From positions 930,001 through 994,000 of the forward strand of contig LATX02000078.1 of assembly GCA_001466705.2 (NCBI GenBank): a stretch of DNA of 64,000 bases, in the 5' to 3' direction. Both the position numbers and the translations under genes were made by a program. Source of the stretch: Moniliophthora roreri. Taxonomy: Eukaryota > Basidiomycota > Agaricomycetes > Agaricales > Marasmiaceae. Below the pieces are notes generated by a model that saw nothing but the letters and a program-made list of their open reading frames with translations, had not been told where the DNA came from and did no database searches. Of the stretch, positions 1 through 13,799 are shown piece by piece. The first letter of the stretch is position 1; each line of letters opens with the position of its first letter.

Positions 1-120
1 ATCAAATTGTTTTATGAACGGTTAATTCACCATGGCGTTCCCGTAAGGCTAGGCTCGTTCCCACCCGCTTCGCAATATTTGAAATGATGTGGGCCGGAGC
101 TGAGTACAGCAGGGGGGAGG

Positions 121-192
121 GAAATTTTTTCTTTTGTACATGGGGTCGAATTTTTTTTAAGGACCGTCGCGGTGAACCAGCCAACCACTGAC
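121..192 (+). repeat. dispersed T-run/ACCAACC repeat, copy a
   Basis: The core is a run of T followed by TTTAAGGACC, a G-rich spacer and AACCAGCCAACC. Just upstream (about 80-118) is a G-rich block resembling the inverted C-rich tail of the other copies. This suggests two copies meeting head to head, or a longer palindromic end. Confidence 0.55.
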
Positions 193-690
193 TACCATAT
201 ATGGAAGGTAGTTCACATGACATCACCGGCGCTAAGTAGCAAGCGCCTGACTAGCGCTGGTCCTCTTCCCCCTTCGCATTAGCTAGGTTCAGTGAAGTGT
301 GAGCACAATATACTGAAGTCTGCAGTAGAATGCTTCAAACTGTTTGTAAGGTTCATCTACATTATATTCTAGGTACAGGAGCCCAAGCAAGCAACTGCAA
401 ATCTCTAGGGATTGATATCTGCTAAGATCTAAGGATAGTATGTGTATTCAGGGTGTAAGTTGGTTCAAGAAGGCATATAATGTAACCCTATTATGGAGAA
501 CTCCCAGTCCTATACAGCTGAACCACCACAAACCCTTAAAATACCTGTGAGTGAGCCCCAAGGACCATGGGTGGGCAGGAAACTGATCTGGACCAGCATC
601 CAAAAGGCATATAGGAGCAAATTTGAGTCTTTCTGCTATGAAGGTGGTCATAAAAGAACCTTTGGTTACTGAGAAAGTGTTCAAAGTTTG

Positions 691-790
691 AAAAAAAATT
701 GGCTCAAAAATTTTTTTAAGCTGGCCATCAGGCAACCAACCAACCGTCCCGGTGTTCCAGAACCACGGCCCACCTCCCCCCTGGAGTACA
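691..790 (+). repeat. dispersed T-run/ACCAACC repeat, copy b
   Basis: The order is an A-run, TTGGCTCAAAAATTTTTTT, CAACCAACCAACC, then CCACGGCCCACCTCCCCC. It matches copy e at 27.0 kb almost word for word over the A/T half. It matches copy c at 1.83 kb over the C-rich half. Confidence 0.65.
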
Positions 791-1827
791 GTATAACTTC
801 TCTTAACCCATACCCTATAAACCCATAACCTCTTATAAACCCATAGATTTTTTGCCAAAATTCTGCCTGGTTTGGCAGGGAAAACCCCATAACCTTCAAT
901 AACCCATGGTCTTAGTGAAATTGGTGTCTCCATGTTCAATGCAAAATACAAAATCTCATATTGCCCGATCCCTCAACCAGATGACACAATGCAAAGTACC
1001 GTATATACTACAGTAATGCTACAGGGGTCAGGAAATGCAATCAGGGAAGAAATAGAGCCATAAGTGACCTGCTGAGATGCAGTTTTGTCAGTGCTGAACC
1101 AAAAAACGGAGACTCAGCAATGTAAGGCAGATCGGATACCCAGAAGACAATACTTCTTTGCTGGAATCATTCATACCCAAGCATGCAAGTAAGCAGAAAT
1201 ATATAGTCACCCCTATCACAAATGAAGCTGCAGGAAGAGCCTGGAGTAATGCATAGGCTCACGTTGATGACCTGAGGGCAGATAATGAATATGCAAAATC
1301 CATGTGTGTCTTGAAAGTCCAGTTCGGATGCCTGAGACAGTATTCGTCGCAAGTAGAGGGTCCAGGGCTCTTAAGCTTCAAAAAGGTACAACCAAAGTTG
1401 CCATAAGAGGTATAGAGGCCAATAACAGATGTAAGAGCCCTAGTTTCTAAGCCAAAAAGACAGATTAGGTGGTCGAGGTCATGGAAAGAAGTCAAGAAAC
1501 GGCTGATTTCACTAAGTCCGAACTCACCTTTGGCAGGGCCTGCCAAAATGGCCCCGGTTTGTACCAGTCCCTTCGGTCTCGTCATTCCCCTTGCCGTCAT
1601 TCCAATCTCTTTTCAAATAGTAAACAGACCCCGAGTAGACGGGAATGGGCACGAGTCTAGTCCGTAATCTGGAAAATTTACTGGTGGTTGACTTGGCCAT
1701 GCTATAAGAGGGAAATCTTTGGGAAAATGTAATTAAACATCGGCACAAGCTCGCCCGCTGCGTAATTGTGTTCAATTTACTCAAACAGGATACAATTTAC
1801 TTCAAAAAATGGTCTGGACCACTCGAC

Positions 1828-1910
1828 CAAAAAAATTTTTTAAGGACCTACGAGGGCGACCAACCAACCAACCACATGTCACGGAACCACGGCCCGCCTC
1901 CTCCCGGGTC
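1828..1910 (+). repeat. dispersed T-run/ACCAACC repeat, copy c
   Basis: An A/T run is followed by TTTTAAGGACCTACGAGGG, a triple CCAACCAACCAACC and GGAACCACGGCCCGCC. It has the same orientation as copies b, d and e. Confidence 0.65.
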
Positions 1911-2597
1911 AGGCTGGAGGCCTAAATCTGGTATGGTTGGCTGAGGCGGGTAACTGGCGGGTGGTGGCGGGTGTCAGAGGGCGTTGGCACGGTGAGCAGG
2001 ATGTGGATACACTATTTTTTCGGTATCATCGGTATATACAGTGGCAAAGAGATTGTACGCTCTCCAGTGATTCTTTGTCATTCTCATCGTCTTGAGCCTC
2101 TATCCATGACAGAGGCCTCACAAACAAGCCTTCCTTTCTCTGACTAAAGCCTCTGTTAATGTGTCAAAAACAGCCATAATTATGGAGTCTGGAGAGGAGC
2201 CACAAGTTCTGAAAGACTTGAGCTCAAGAGATGGCTATGCCCGTTTGACTGACGCGATGAAGGAGTACCGAAAACGCGCCCCAGCTATTGGCGCCATGCA
2301 TATGGCCATTGAACAAATTTCTACTGTAGCGGGCTTGGTGGACTGAGATTTTCGCACCTGTGACTCTAATTCACTGTACCGCAACCTCGAGAGACTCGCC
2401 TCAGATCCTTGGCTGAGACCATTCCGCGTTTTCGCCGAACCCACTCTCCGGGCTCCCGCTTGCGGCGGGTGTTTATGCCGAACCTGGATCCATCGTGCCC
2501 AGCTTCCGACCCCGTAATTCAAATCGCAGTGGGTTCGTGCGGCAAAACCTCGGATCAACTGCCCGATAAAAAACCTTACAGGAAGTCACCCGCTTTC

Positions 2598-4184
2598 ATG
2601 TCCCTCTCTGCCCTCCCAGCGACATATGGTGCCCTTCTTTTGGGTTCCCTCATCGCATCCGCGTGCGTGTTACGAGTTTTTTTTATGAGTCGACCTCAAT
2701 CAAACTCAGATACAAATAGGCTTTCAGGCGCAGTCGTAATTCACACTATACTATACTTCAGGGTGTATCCTTCGGATCCTCCAAGGTTCAAAGCCCTCGT
2801 ACGCTATTAAAACTAAACCCTCCACCCTCTACTCACTGGATATTACAGGTCATTCTCATCTGGTTCTCCTACTTCCTTTACTCCTGGGTACTGACTAATT
2901 TGTACTGCAGGGTTCTGGATACATGCCATACCTCATTCATCTGGAGCGCCTTATGGGCGTTTTTCGTCAATTTTTACGGACAGATCGATAAGATCGATTA
3001 TGTACCACAGTGCGTGTTCCCGAACGACTCTCTGTTCATCTAATGCCTACAATTTTGCAGAACATTAGCTGTAAGGACAACTTGGGTCATGATTAATCTC
3101 ATTCTGAACTGTCGTGCAGCTCAGTATACTAGCAACCGTTCGTGTCATTCCCTAAAATCGCTCAGTTTGTCGGTGATGAGTACGAATTCAGGCAACACTC
3201 ACCTTCTGCGTTCACTGGTACGCCGATAATACCCTCCTCCACTTTACAAGTACTAAAAAGATGCAGTTTCTTCGCTCTTCGACTCTTCAGGTGTACGTCC
3301 ATCTCCGAGCTACAGGGGTTGAGCAAAACGGCTAACGAATCTTTGTTGTTGCAGTAAGTGGTGGTAATTGGATGTTGACAGCACCTGTTGTAAGTCCTAC
3401 CCTTCTTAATATACTCGTGTCCTATTGACCGACGCTCTACAAAAGGTTATTCTTGCTCTACTTCGGCTCGGTAAGCCTATTCATTGGTTCCACCCTGGTA
3501 GGAGCTCACTATATCCTATTCACTCAGGCACCGCAGCGGGTGAGTTTCACTTCTCGAATACTACCAATTTCTACAGCCTAACAGTCCACGACAGCCTCGA
3601 CAGCTGAACTGTACGTTCTTGTGTTAGTTTTACTATCTGTCTGCACCAACATAACATGGTTCATTCAGGCTTATCCTTCACTCTCTCTCTGAATTCGTCG
3701 ATCGCGATGGCGTGAGTCANTTGAAACTGCTTCATTGACTTCGTAAGTTCCCCGTTTGATCTTTCCTGGTTCATGACGCCTTATGACAATTCAGCGCTTC
3801 GACTATCATCTGCATGATATGCGTACGTTTTCCTCTACCTAGTCCCTAGAAATGTTCCCGCTGACCTGACTTTGAGTGGGTCACTATGCCATCGAACCTA
3901 ATCTTCATGGGATTGCATTTCTTCATCGGAAAACGTCAGGACCTCTTTTCCGTGTCCTTCGATTGCTGCTTACAGCTGTACGATTTTGGGAAACAGTCTA
4001 TGCATTATCGCTCTTGGTCACATTAAACATTAAATCGGAAATACGAGGTAAATTTCGGTCAAGAGAACTATTTCCCAGTATCACACAAGGGCCTTCATCT
4101 GGAGACCGACGAATTACCCAGGCGTTCGTGATGTCTACGGTCAGCATGTCTCCATTCGACTCGAGTACCTCTCGCACCATCTAA
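2598..4184 (+). pseudogene. DUF6534-type membrane protein gene, left copy, interrupted at an N
   Basis: This is the left member of a duplicated pair; the complete right member is at 7670-9477. Exon pieces follow the right copy closely: the start MSLSALPATYGALLLG, the LSGAVVIHTILYF segment, the LDTCHTSFIWSALW segment and the RLFRLSGGNW segment. Splice sites are mostly conserved. At position 3720 a single N replaces 241 bp that correspond to 8773-9013 of the right copy, removing one whole exon and most of the next (WIFTLGL to YTFETA). Either this is a real deletion or the N hides a sequencing gap, so the gene cannot be called intact. DUF6534 proteins are multi-pass membrane proteins of basidiomycetes with unknown function. 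The reading resumes after the N and ends at the same stop as the right copy. Confidence 0.75.
3720..3720. other. single-N gap
   Basis: One N sits in the left DUF6534 copy. Compared with the right copy, 241 bp are missing exactly at the N. Unlike the Ns in the retrotransposons, the flanks here do not repeat each other. Confidence 0.9.
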
Positions 4185-4782
4185 TTGGCATTTGACGTAC
4201 TCTTCCAGTCAAAGTCTGAGATCGTAAATCCAAAGGGGACAATGACAGAGGTGAGCTTTTACTTCTCCGCTTGGATAACATCTAGCTCACGCTGCCTAGT
4301 TCGAGGTCAATATTGAAAGGAGTATCCAGTATTCTAAAGATTGATTCCAGTACTTGCCATTGGTCTTTGATTGATTGTAAACGATATACACCATTTCATT
4401 CTGAACCAAACGAGACACGACGATGTGAATTTCCTTTGCTCATATCGCTTTCTGTCCTTCCTTTCTGCGTGTTATAATCTCAGCTGCTTTCCGCTGGCAC
4501 ACACGCGTCTTGATATGTGACTTTGGGACTGGAATAACCATTATGACGGTGTATGGGATGGTCTGATTGACCTGAGCAGTGGTCACTGGTCAAGGCACGC
4601 TCGGCGCCTATTATCCGCCGCTCAGTAGTGCACTAAGTGCGGCGGACTTTCCCACGATTTCTTATTCAGAGCAGTTCCTGTCGGTGGTTCACACCGACCC
4701 ACTCCCCGACAAGTCTGCTTGTTTTATGCAGTGATGCTGATGATGATGAAATCCTCTTTCTCCTCCTCTACAAACCACCATC

Positions 4783-5080
4783 ATGTCGCCCACCAAGTCA
4801 CTTCGTAAATACGACCTCAAAGACCCGAGCTCGTCCAAGCCACCCCGAGTTTTGGAGAAGAATGACCTAGCTTCTCTCGTCAAGTATATCGAGTCAGGAA
4901 AATGTAAGAATGTGGTATTGATGATGCATATCACTTGTTTCTAGCCGGTTGACAAGTATCTGACGAGCTCGGGTTGGGGTAGTAGTTGGGCTCAGGCGTA
5001 TCTACATCTGCAGGAATACCCTATTTTCATTCACCAGGTACAGGATTATACTTATGCGCAAACCTGTCATCTTCCACTTG
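4783..5080 (+). pseudogene. truncated sirtuin gene, 5' end only
   Basis: This is a partial copy of the sirtuin gene at 10005-11369. Exon 1 (4783-4923) encodes 47 residues nearly identical to the intact gene (starting MSPTK and ending KNVVLM). The splice donor after it is lost: the intact gene has GTGCGT and this copy reads ATGCAT at 4924. The second exon keeps a [15 protein letters not shown] segment, then similarity stops near 5080 and unrelated DNA follows. All the catalytic and zinc-binding parts are missing, so this is a duplication remnant. It lies downstream of the left DUF6534 copy just as the intact gene lies downstream of the right copy. Confidence 0.88.
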
Positions 5081-7669
5081 ATAGACCTTTATATTGCCTT
5101 TATAGGTATTTTAGGCAAATTTAGGGTGCCCGAAGGTCACAGCCACCTTTCTCACGGAACTCGGACCAGTCAACATGCTAACTGCAATATACACACACAT
5201 CGCTTGCGATCATCAGTGTGTATCGTCAGTCTGGATACTCGAGACTATAACTGCAATGCATCCGCAGGTTCCAAAATCCGCGATAAGTCGGAGCCTGCGG
5301 AGACTTATCAGAGGATGAGGTATACACGCGGCAGATGGAAGCGCCCACCATCTCTTTCCTCCTGCTTCCATCTGCCACGGTCCATTCATTCAGCGTAGCA
5401 CACATACCCTCGTTCCTTTTCCGTATTTACCCACCCACCACATCCCTGTATTACATTCAGTGTTCAGGCATATGGGGTGTCTTTTCACTCGTCCTCGTTT
5501 CTCCTGAATACTCAGGTTCGGCTTGGAAACTCGACGTCTGCTATTTGGGCCCACCCACCCAGCCTTCGGCACACCACATATATATATTTCTAGGTACACT
5601 ACTCAGACATAGCGTACCTCGATACCGTTCCAGCGTTAGCGGTATACCTCATCTATGTTAGAAGGATCAAAATGAGTGTGATCATGAGATGCAAAAAATT
5701 ATGCGTAGAAATTTCCAAAAAAAAGGCCATGAGCTGATGGTTCTGCGGCTCCAGCTCGGAGACGAGAGCCGCGCCATTGGTACCTACGCGTGAATATCAC
5801 TGGCTAGAATCTCGTGAACATGATCAGAATCTCGCGAGAGCTTTGATAGAGCTATACTGCAAGCCCGAGTGACCTCAAACGTAATGCTATTGAGATGAAG
5901 AATCTAAATCACAACACAAAGTAATCTTTGACATTCTCACACCTCCGCGTCAGCTCGGGAAACATCGAACATGGACGTAGTATTTACATGAACGAGGTGA
6001 CCTCGCTGTCTTTTCTTGAGGGAATTTTTGATTCCCTTTTCATGCATCTGAAGCCGAACTGCCGTGTTCAGTCGCACCTGGAGCAGGCACGCAGAGTACA
6101 AAGAATCCTTTACCCTCCAGTCCCATGTGGTCCTTAATATCACATGTATGGTGGCCAGATGACGAGTGCTATTGGTACAGTTCAAAATGACACAACATAA
6201 TGCTAGATGTTCATGTTCATTGCAGTTCACGCGACGCGACCTGACCGAATATTGTACGCGTGACTGTGCTCCTGTCACTAAAATTAGAATCAGAATTGAA
6301 ATTTGCACATGCTCGGCCATGAGAAATCGAAAAGAATCGAAGTACACTGGCAAGCTCGAAATCCCGGAGAAAGACGAACAAGTCCGTTGGCATAGAAAAT
6401 GCCGAAAATCTCGATTTTTGGGCAAACTTCGATTTCGTTTTCATTATTTACCGTTACCGAGACGTTCAAGGTCGAGATAACGGATTTTGCGCCGTGTCCC
6501 TTCTCAAAACTGATCTATGCCTCTCAATAGACATCGATATGAGTCCCTGGAATACTGTGGCTTGTATCGGAGGTTCCGAGAGGTTCTAGGATTCTTGGTT
6601 CGGGTGTCATAAGCCGCTAAGGCGCGTGCCCTGCTTCTTCTTTTCTGTTTTACATAAAGGGCTCAAGAGCTTCTCGCCTTTTCTCGGAATCCAGAGAAAC
6701 TCCAATTCTTTGATCACACAAGTCTATCCAATCGGAATCGTCAAGTCGTCGACTGAATCGACCCTCCTCCCCCAGTCAAGTTAATCTTTATAGCTCTATG
6801 CGGCCGTGACGATGTCTGAATCGGACCTTAGAACCACCTTCGTAACACGACTCAGCTCATAGTGCTGGCTGGACGAAATCATTCACCCCTAATTCATCCC
6901 CACGTCCCGCTCTACCGTTTGATATCCTCATACAACCCGCATATTTTCTTAGTAGAAGCAAATATGTATTGTATAGTGCCTGAATACATCCAATGATACG
7001 TTAAGCACAGACATTAAAGTCTGCGGGGTTTTTCTCGACCAAGAGCCCCAGATCCTCTGGAGCCTCTGATCAAAAGCTAAAATACGAGAGAGACCGTTCT
7101 TTGAAGCCAGAAGAGAGATATAAACCAGCTTGTGAGTACTTTGAGCAGGGGACACGGCGCAAAACTTTGAATATCGTGCGGGGAAATTACGAGTCCGAGT
7201 TTACGAGGATTCTATGCGGAAGGTACATATAACTGGGTGGGAAAGTTGTGGTCTGATAGATGTCGATAGATTGTTTTGTTTACATTGATTGTTTGGCTCG
7301 CTTCGTCGTTCAGCTTCTCTCATTACATATGGTCAGCCCCAGAAATTCCAAGTTTCCGCAAAACAACACCAGAAACGGACTCGTAATCGCCGTCGGACCC
7401 TGATAACCCACTGCGGCAACTCCGTTATCTTGACCTTGAACTTCTCGGCAACGGTAATTATCGGTTCTCGCGCGCGTTGCTCGCACACATCTGAATTCTG
7501 GAGGTTCGACTCTGGCTATATTTAGGTTCACCGCCCGATACTCGCCTAGTAGCACATATCTGCTATTGCCATTCAATTTTTTCTAAATTTAAGTCTCGAT
7601 ATTGCCGAATGAGCTCTGCATCCTTCCCATTCTCTGCTGCCTATTGACACCTAGTTGACGCTCACTTTC
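5081..7669. other. spacer between the duplicated blocks; no gene recognised
   Basis: About 2.6 kb separates the broken left block from the intact right block. Open frames are short and overlap on both strands without a recognisable domain. A stretch near 5196-5262 resembles 27345-27410 (see the separate repeat entries). The last few hundred bases probably contain the promoter of the DUF6534 gene. Confidence 0.5.
5196..5262 (+). repeat. short dispersed repeat (partner at 27345)
   Basis: It shares TATCGTCAGTCTGG and several flanking words with 27345-27410. The order of words is the same over roughly 65 bp. Confidence 0.45.
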
Positions 7670-9477
7670 ATGTCTCTCCCAGCAACATATGGTGCCCTTC
7701 TTTTGGGATCCCTCATCGCATCCGCGTGCGTGTAACAAATTTTATGAGTCGACCCCAAACTCAGGTACAAATAGGCTTTCAGGCGCTGTTGTAATTCACA
7801 CTATACTGTATTTCAAGGTGTATCCTTCGGATCCTCCAAGGCTCAAAGTTCTGGTACGCCATTGAATCTAAGCTCTCTACTATCAACTCACTGGATACTA
7901 CAGGTCGTTCTCATCTGGTTCTCCTACTTCCTTTACTCGTGCGTACTGACTAATTTGTACTGCAGGGTCCTAGATACATGCCATACCTCATTCATCTGGA
8001 GCGCCTTATGGGCTTTTTGCGTCAAGTTTTACGGACAGATCGATAAGATCGATTATGTACCACAGTGCGTGTTCCCGAACGACTCTCTGTTCTTCTAATG
8101 CTTACAATATTGCAGAACATTAGCTGTAAGGACAACTTGGGTCATGGTTAATCTCATTCTGAACGGTCGCACAGCTCAGTGTAATAGTAACCGTTCGTGT
8201 AATTCTCTACAATCGCTCAGTTTGTCGGTGTTAAGAATGAATTCAGGCAACACTCACCTTCTGCGTTCATTGGTAAGCCAATAATACTCTCTTCCGCTTT
8301 ACAAACGCTAAGAAAACGCAGCTTCTTCGCTCTACGACTCTTCAGGTGTACGTTTATCTCCGAGCCACAGGGTTTGAGTAAAACTGCTAATGAATTTGTT
8401 GTTGCAGTAAGTGATGGTAATTGGATATTGACGGCACCTATTGTAAGTCCTACCCTCCTCAATACACTCGTGTCCTATTGGCCAATGTTCTACAAAAGGT
8501 TATTCTTGCTCTACTTCGGCTCGGTAAGTCTATTTATTGCGTCCACCCTGGTAGGAGCTCACTATATCCTATTCACTCAGGCACCGCAGCGGGTGAGTTT
8601 CACTTCTCGAATACTACCAATTTCTACAGCCTAACAGTCCACGACAGCCTCGACAGCTGAACTGTACGTTCTTGTGTTAGTTTTACTATCTGTCTGCACC
8701 AACATAACATGGTTCATTCAGGCTTATCCTTCACTCTTTCTCTGAATTCGTCGATCGCGATGGCGTGAGTCAGAGCAGCCATCATGCACGGATCGGGACT
8801 AATCATGCTCAACAAAGTGGATATTCACCCTCGGTTTATCCTCTTCATCTGCCGTCGACGTGATCATCACTGCCTCTCTTATCTTCTATCTATGGAAAAG
8901 TGGTCGAGGATCGCTCGGAAGGTAAGCATTCTCAACATCGGATTCAAATTCCCCGCTGATGGTGTGGCTGGGTAGAACGAGCGTCGTAATTGACACACTA
9001 ATCAAGTACACGTTTGAAACTGCTTCATTGACTTCGTAAGTTCTCCGTTTGATCTTTCCTGGTTCATGACGCCTTATGACAATTCAGCGCTTCGACTATC
9101 ATCTGCATGATATGCGTACGTTTTCCTCTACCTAGTCCCTAGAAATGTTCCCGCTGACCTGACTTTGAGTGGGTCACTATGCCATCGAACCTAATCTTCA
9201 TGGGATTGCATTTCTTCATCGGAAAACGTCAGGACCTCTTTTCCGTGTCCTTCGATTGCTGCTTACAGCTGTACGATTTTGGGAAACAGTCTATGCATTA
9301 TCGCTCTTGGTCACATTAAACATTAAATCGGAAATACGAGATAAATTTCGGCCAAGAGAACTATTTCCCAGTATTACACGAGGGCCGTCAGCTCGAAACC
9401 GACGAATTACCCAGGCATTCGTGGTGTCCACAGTCAGCATACCTCCATTCGACTCGAGTACCTCTCGCACCATCTAA
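7670..9477 (+). CDS. DUF6534-family multi-pass membrane protein, 18 small exons
   Basis: Splicing by eye gives a continuous 293-residue protein. Exons: 7670-7725, 7775-7853, 7904-7917, 7966-8064, 8116-8125, 8175-8196, 8221-8227, 8322-8347, 8408-8442, 8499-8523, 8581-8592, 8648-8663, 8722-8764, 8818-8921, 8976-9035, 9088-9115, 9170-9227, 9290-9477. The total of 882 nt is divisible by three. The family signature is visible: YGALLLGSLIASA at the start, LSGAVVIHTILYFKVYPSD, LDTCHTSFIWSALW, NWILTAPI, WIFTLGLSSSSAVDVIITAS, IDTLIKYTFETASLTS, and PSNLIFMGLHFFIGKLYA. These correspond to seven or so hydrophobic segments of a membrane protein; the biochemical role of DUF6534 is unknown. Length fits the family (about 300). 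Some donors (GTTCTC, GTCAGG) are weak and the 7-nt exon is uncertain, so exact boundaries are tentative. The next gene downstream on the same strand is the sirtuin. Confidence 0.8.
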
Positions 9478-10004
9478 TTGGCATTTGACATACTCTTCCA
9501 CAGCCAGAATCTGGAGTTGTGAGCCCAAAAGTAACAGAGGTGAGCATTTGCTTCTCCACTTGGATAACGTCTAGCTCACGTTGCCTAGTTCGAGGTTAAC
9601 ATTGAAAGGAGTGTCCATTATTCTGAAGATTGAGTTCAGTACTTGCATTGGTCTTTGATCACTGTAATTGTAAACGATGTATACTATGTCACCCTGAATC
9701 GAACGAGACACGACAATGTAAATTTCCTTTGCTCATAACGCTTTCAGTCCTTTCCTTTCTGCATGTTATAATCTCAGCTGCTTTCCGCTGGTACGCACGC
9801 GCCTTGATGTGTGACTTTGGGACTGGAGTAACCATTATGACGGTGATCTGATTGACCTGAGTGTGGTCAAGGCACGCTCGGCGTCTATTAAGTATCCGCC
9901 GCTCAGTAGTGCACTGGTTTTCAGCGCTTTGTCTGCTTATTTTATGCAGATGATGCTGATGATGATGATGGAATTCTGTTTCTCCTCTTCTACAGACCAC
10001 CATC
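9478..10004. promoter_or_regulatory. intergenic region upstream of the sirtuin gene
   Basis: These 527 bp separate the DUF6534 stop from the sirtuin start codon. The region is duplicated, with some divergence, at 4185-4782 in front of the truncated sirtuin, so the duplication carried the promoter too. No individual regulatory motif can be assigned with confidence. Confidence 0.45.
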
Positions 10005-11369
<1,365 letters not shown>

Positions 11370-11573
11370 GTTCACTTTTAATGATTCGAAGTTGCTGTCG
11401 TTGTATTCCTCATCGTTTGTTTATGGTGTATGTAATATATATTCAATATAACGAAGCTCACTGGTGACAAATTGTATATGCACGCGATATAAGTTAAGAC
11501 AGACATATGGATGTGTACAGAGCAGGAAAAGGGAATCAAGAAAAATATATCACGGTGTAACGGAAAGCGTTCT

Positions 11574-13241
11574 TCAGACATAGGAGACGTATGTATACTT
11601 CTTTATTGCCGTCTTCAAAGATTCGTTGGATGTTCCGCGAGAACCTCCTGGCTGCTCGCTAGACGATTGCGTAGCTTTAGGTCGCATTACTTCCTCGTAA
11701 ATCCTCGATCCTTCGCCTACAAAGAGCTCCTTTGAACGCTCTCGGTCAACAAGAAATAACGGAAAAGTGGGATCGAAAAAATGGATTGGCTTTGGCATCC
11801 CATCCGGCCAATACGAAACCAAAACCACCACGTCGTGCAACGAACTCCATAATAGGCTGCACACAGTTTCAGCGGTCATGCCCAGACGCTCACCGATGAT
11901 CACTGGGGAGGGCTCGTCGCCGAGAAGGATGATCAATAGTAGAATTCGGAGGACATCGTCTGTTGTTTGTGACATCGAGCCACCAATACGACTGCGAAGG
12001 GTGTGATGATAGAGGTGATCCAACTCAGGGTGCGAATCTTGAGTTGTTACACTTGGACCCTCGCGGAGAATGGCATCCAAACTTTTGGCTGGGTAGAAAT
12101 CGGGGAAAGGACTTTTAAGGTGCCGAACAACCAAGTGTGCATAGATATTCTGGCCACGAGCGCTCTTTACCAACTGAAGAACTGCTTTGGCACCAGGCCA
12201 CCACGCAGGTGACATGTTTGCTCTGCGAATGCGCTCAAGGTGAAAACGAAGGTAGGCTTCAATCTTTGTAGCTGGGGGAAGCGGGCTAACATGATGTTCC
12301 TCGGAATGTTCTGCATTCTGGAGGAATTCGGAAAAGGAAGGGTGAGAAATGGATATCGGTCTGTCGGGAGCCTGGGGAACTTGAAGTACTGGGTTTAGTC
12401 TGCGTAACGTAACAGAGACCACTTCCTTTTCAAGTTTGAGGACTTGTGAAATCACGTTCGAGTCGATATCTGGGCCGCATTCAAGAACCAGCTGGAGAAT
12501 TCGGGAAGTCGTCTGAACGTCCTCGGAATCGTCGAGGACATGTTTATAGAGGAGATGCAGTTCATATTGAGTGGGTGGTTTATCCAGTACTGTATCCAAC
12601 CGCGCCTGAGGTGAACCGGCATTATTAGGGTCTGCACATATGCAGGCCCCTGACGTGCCCTCTGTAGGAGGGAGGCAAGTGCAGTCTGACCAGGCCACCA
12701 CTGGGGTAAACTATGTGCAGCACGGATACGGATAAACTCGGAGAGGAGATGTGCTTTGAGCTTTCTATCCTCCAAAACAGGCGACACAAAAAACTCGCGC
12801 GACCGTTCGATATTCTGTAGAAATTCGGCAAAGGATGTGTGGCGAATTTGTACATGTTCAAGTGTGAACGTTCGTATCTCGGGTACATAGAGCACGGGGT
12901 GTAGCGAAACTGGTAAAGTCGAAGGCATCCACTTTAGATCCTTTACGATCAATGGATTGGATGACATATCTTCACCCTTCTCCAGTATCATAAGTAAGAT
13001 CAGGAGAATGGTTACAATATCATCACAGTCGCCAAGTATCTGACGATACAGCCAGTCCAACTCGGCCGTCGCAGATGGTCGATCTGGGCTAGAGCTGAGT
13101 ATAGCATCCAACCGTTGCTCGGGAGAACTGGTGCTTCGGAGATACAGGATGAGAGTCTGGGTATATACTGAGGGATGGGTGTGGGTTTTTTGTACGAGGG
13201 ATGTGAGTGCAGCCTGCCCAGGCCATGACTGGGGTAGACAA
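11574..13241 (-). pseudogene. NACHT-type NTPase C-terminal modules, frameshifted and cut by the Copia insertion
   Basis: This minus-strand coding remnant reads from 13241 down to 11574. It contains degenerate modules that repeat in tandem. Each module has an A/P-ELDxLYxxIL helix (LDWLYRQIL, LHLLYKHVL, LDHLYHHTL), a SFxEFLQN or similar box, and a WWPGxxAL box (SWPGQAAL, QWWPGQTAL, AWWPGAKAV). The ELDxLYxxIL...HxSLxDFLxD arrangement is what normally follows the NACHT ATPase in fungal NLR-like proteins, where it usually occurs once. The reading frame shifts near 12620, so the gene is broken. The left LTR of the Copia element begins at 13242, inside the coding frame; the missing N-terminal half, including any NACHT domain, is not found beyond the right LTR. 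Assignment to the NACHT family is by motif pattern only. Confidence 0.65.
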
Positions 13242-13757
13242 TGTTGAGACAGAACGGAGACGTAAAGCGCAGTGGAGTGTGCTCAACTCACATTTGTACG
13301 AGAACTTGTTATAACCTTGAGGGTTGTAGAGTTGCGATGTGTAGAGTAGTCAATGTAAATTGAACTAAAGAATGTAGCTACATACATGCTTGCTTTTATA
13401 CTACTCTAAAGGATAAGTTCCGTGGATAAACGGTGAAACCTGGTAAGCTATGGATGTAAGCTACTGAATACTTGTGAGACGAAGTATCCAAGAATAATGT
13501 GTCTCGGAGAGATACAATACAATCGTCTGACAGCGGAAGGAACTATACATGAGTTCTACATGAGTTCTACTGTATTGTGCATGAGGCTACAATACTCCTA
13601 CTGGACGAGGGAGCACTCCTATGACTGTAGTGCAAGCTCCGGAGAAGCTCAGGAACGTACTTTGTAAGTTCCGTAGTTGATCACAGATGCAAGTAATACA
13701 ATAACTAGTGTTCCTAATGTACCTAGTTTAGTATAGTACAGGTACAGTGCTTCAACA
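13242..13757 (-). repeat. Copia 3' LTR (left in window)
   Basis: It is 516 bp long. On the plus strand it runs from TGTTGAGACAGAAC to GCTTCAACA. It differs from the right LTR at about 29 positions (near 5.6 percent), mostly transitions. Confidence 0.93.
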
Positions 13758-13770
13758 CTCCCCCTCACTA
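13758..13770 (-). other. Copia polypurine tract
   Basis: On the minus strand this reads TAGTGAGGGGGAG and abuts the 3' LTR. It is the expected plus-strand priming site. Confidence 0.85.
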
Positions 13771-13799
13771 AGTTTGTGATAAACTTTGTAGTGATTGAG

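Larger units (their letters stand above)
1..2597. other. gene-poor, repeat-rich left end
   Basis: No gene was recognised here. Short open stretches exist on both strands, for example a 54-codon ATG frame at 2182-2346 and a minus frame at 1259-1600, but none shows a known domain or a convincing exon chain. The stretch holds three copies of a dispersed T-run/ACCAACC repeat (listed separately). It also has a microrepeat of AACCCATA-type words near 805-910. Confidence 0.6.

Noticed and set aside
448..951. 167-codon minus-strand frame as a gene
   Set aside because: It spans the dispersed repeat copy b and shows no domain or intron structure; probably chance.
2161..2346. Small plus-strand frame as a gene
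   Set aside because: It looks mildly coding (charged, no low complexity) but has only 54 codons from its ATG, no family match and no supporting splice sites.
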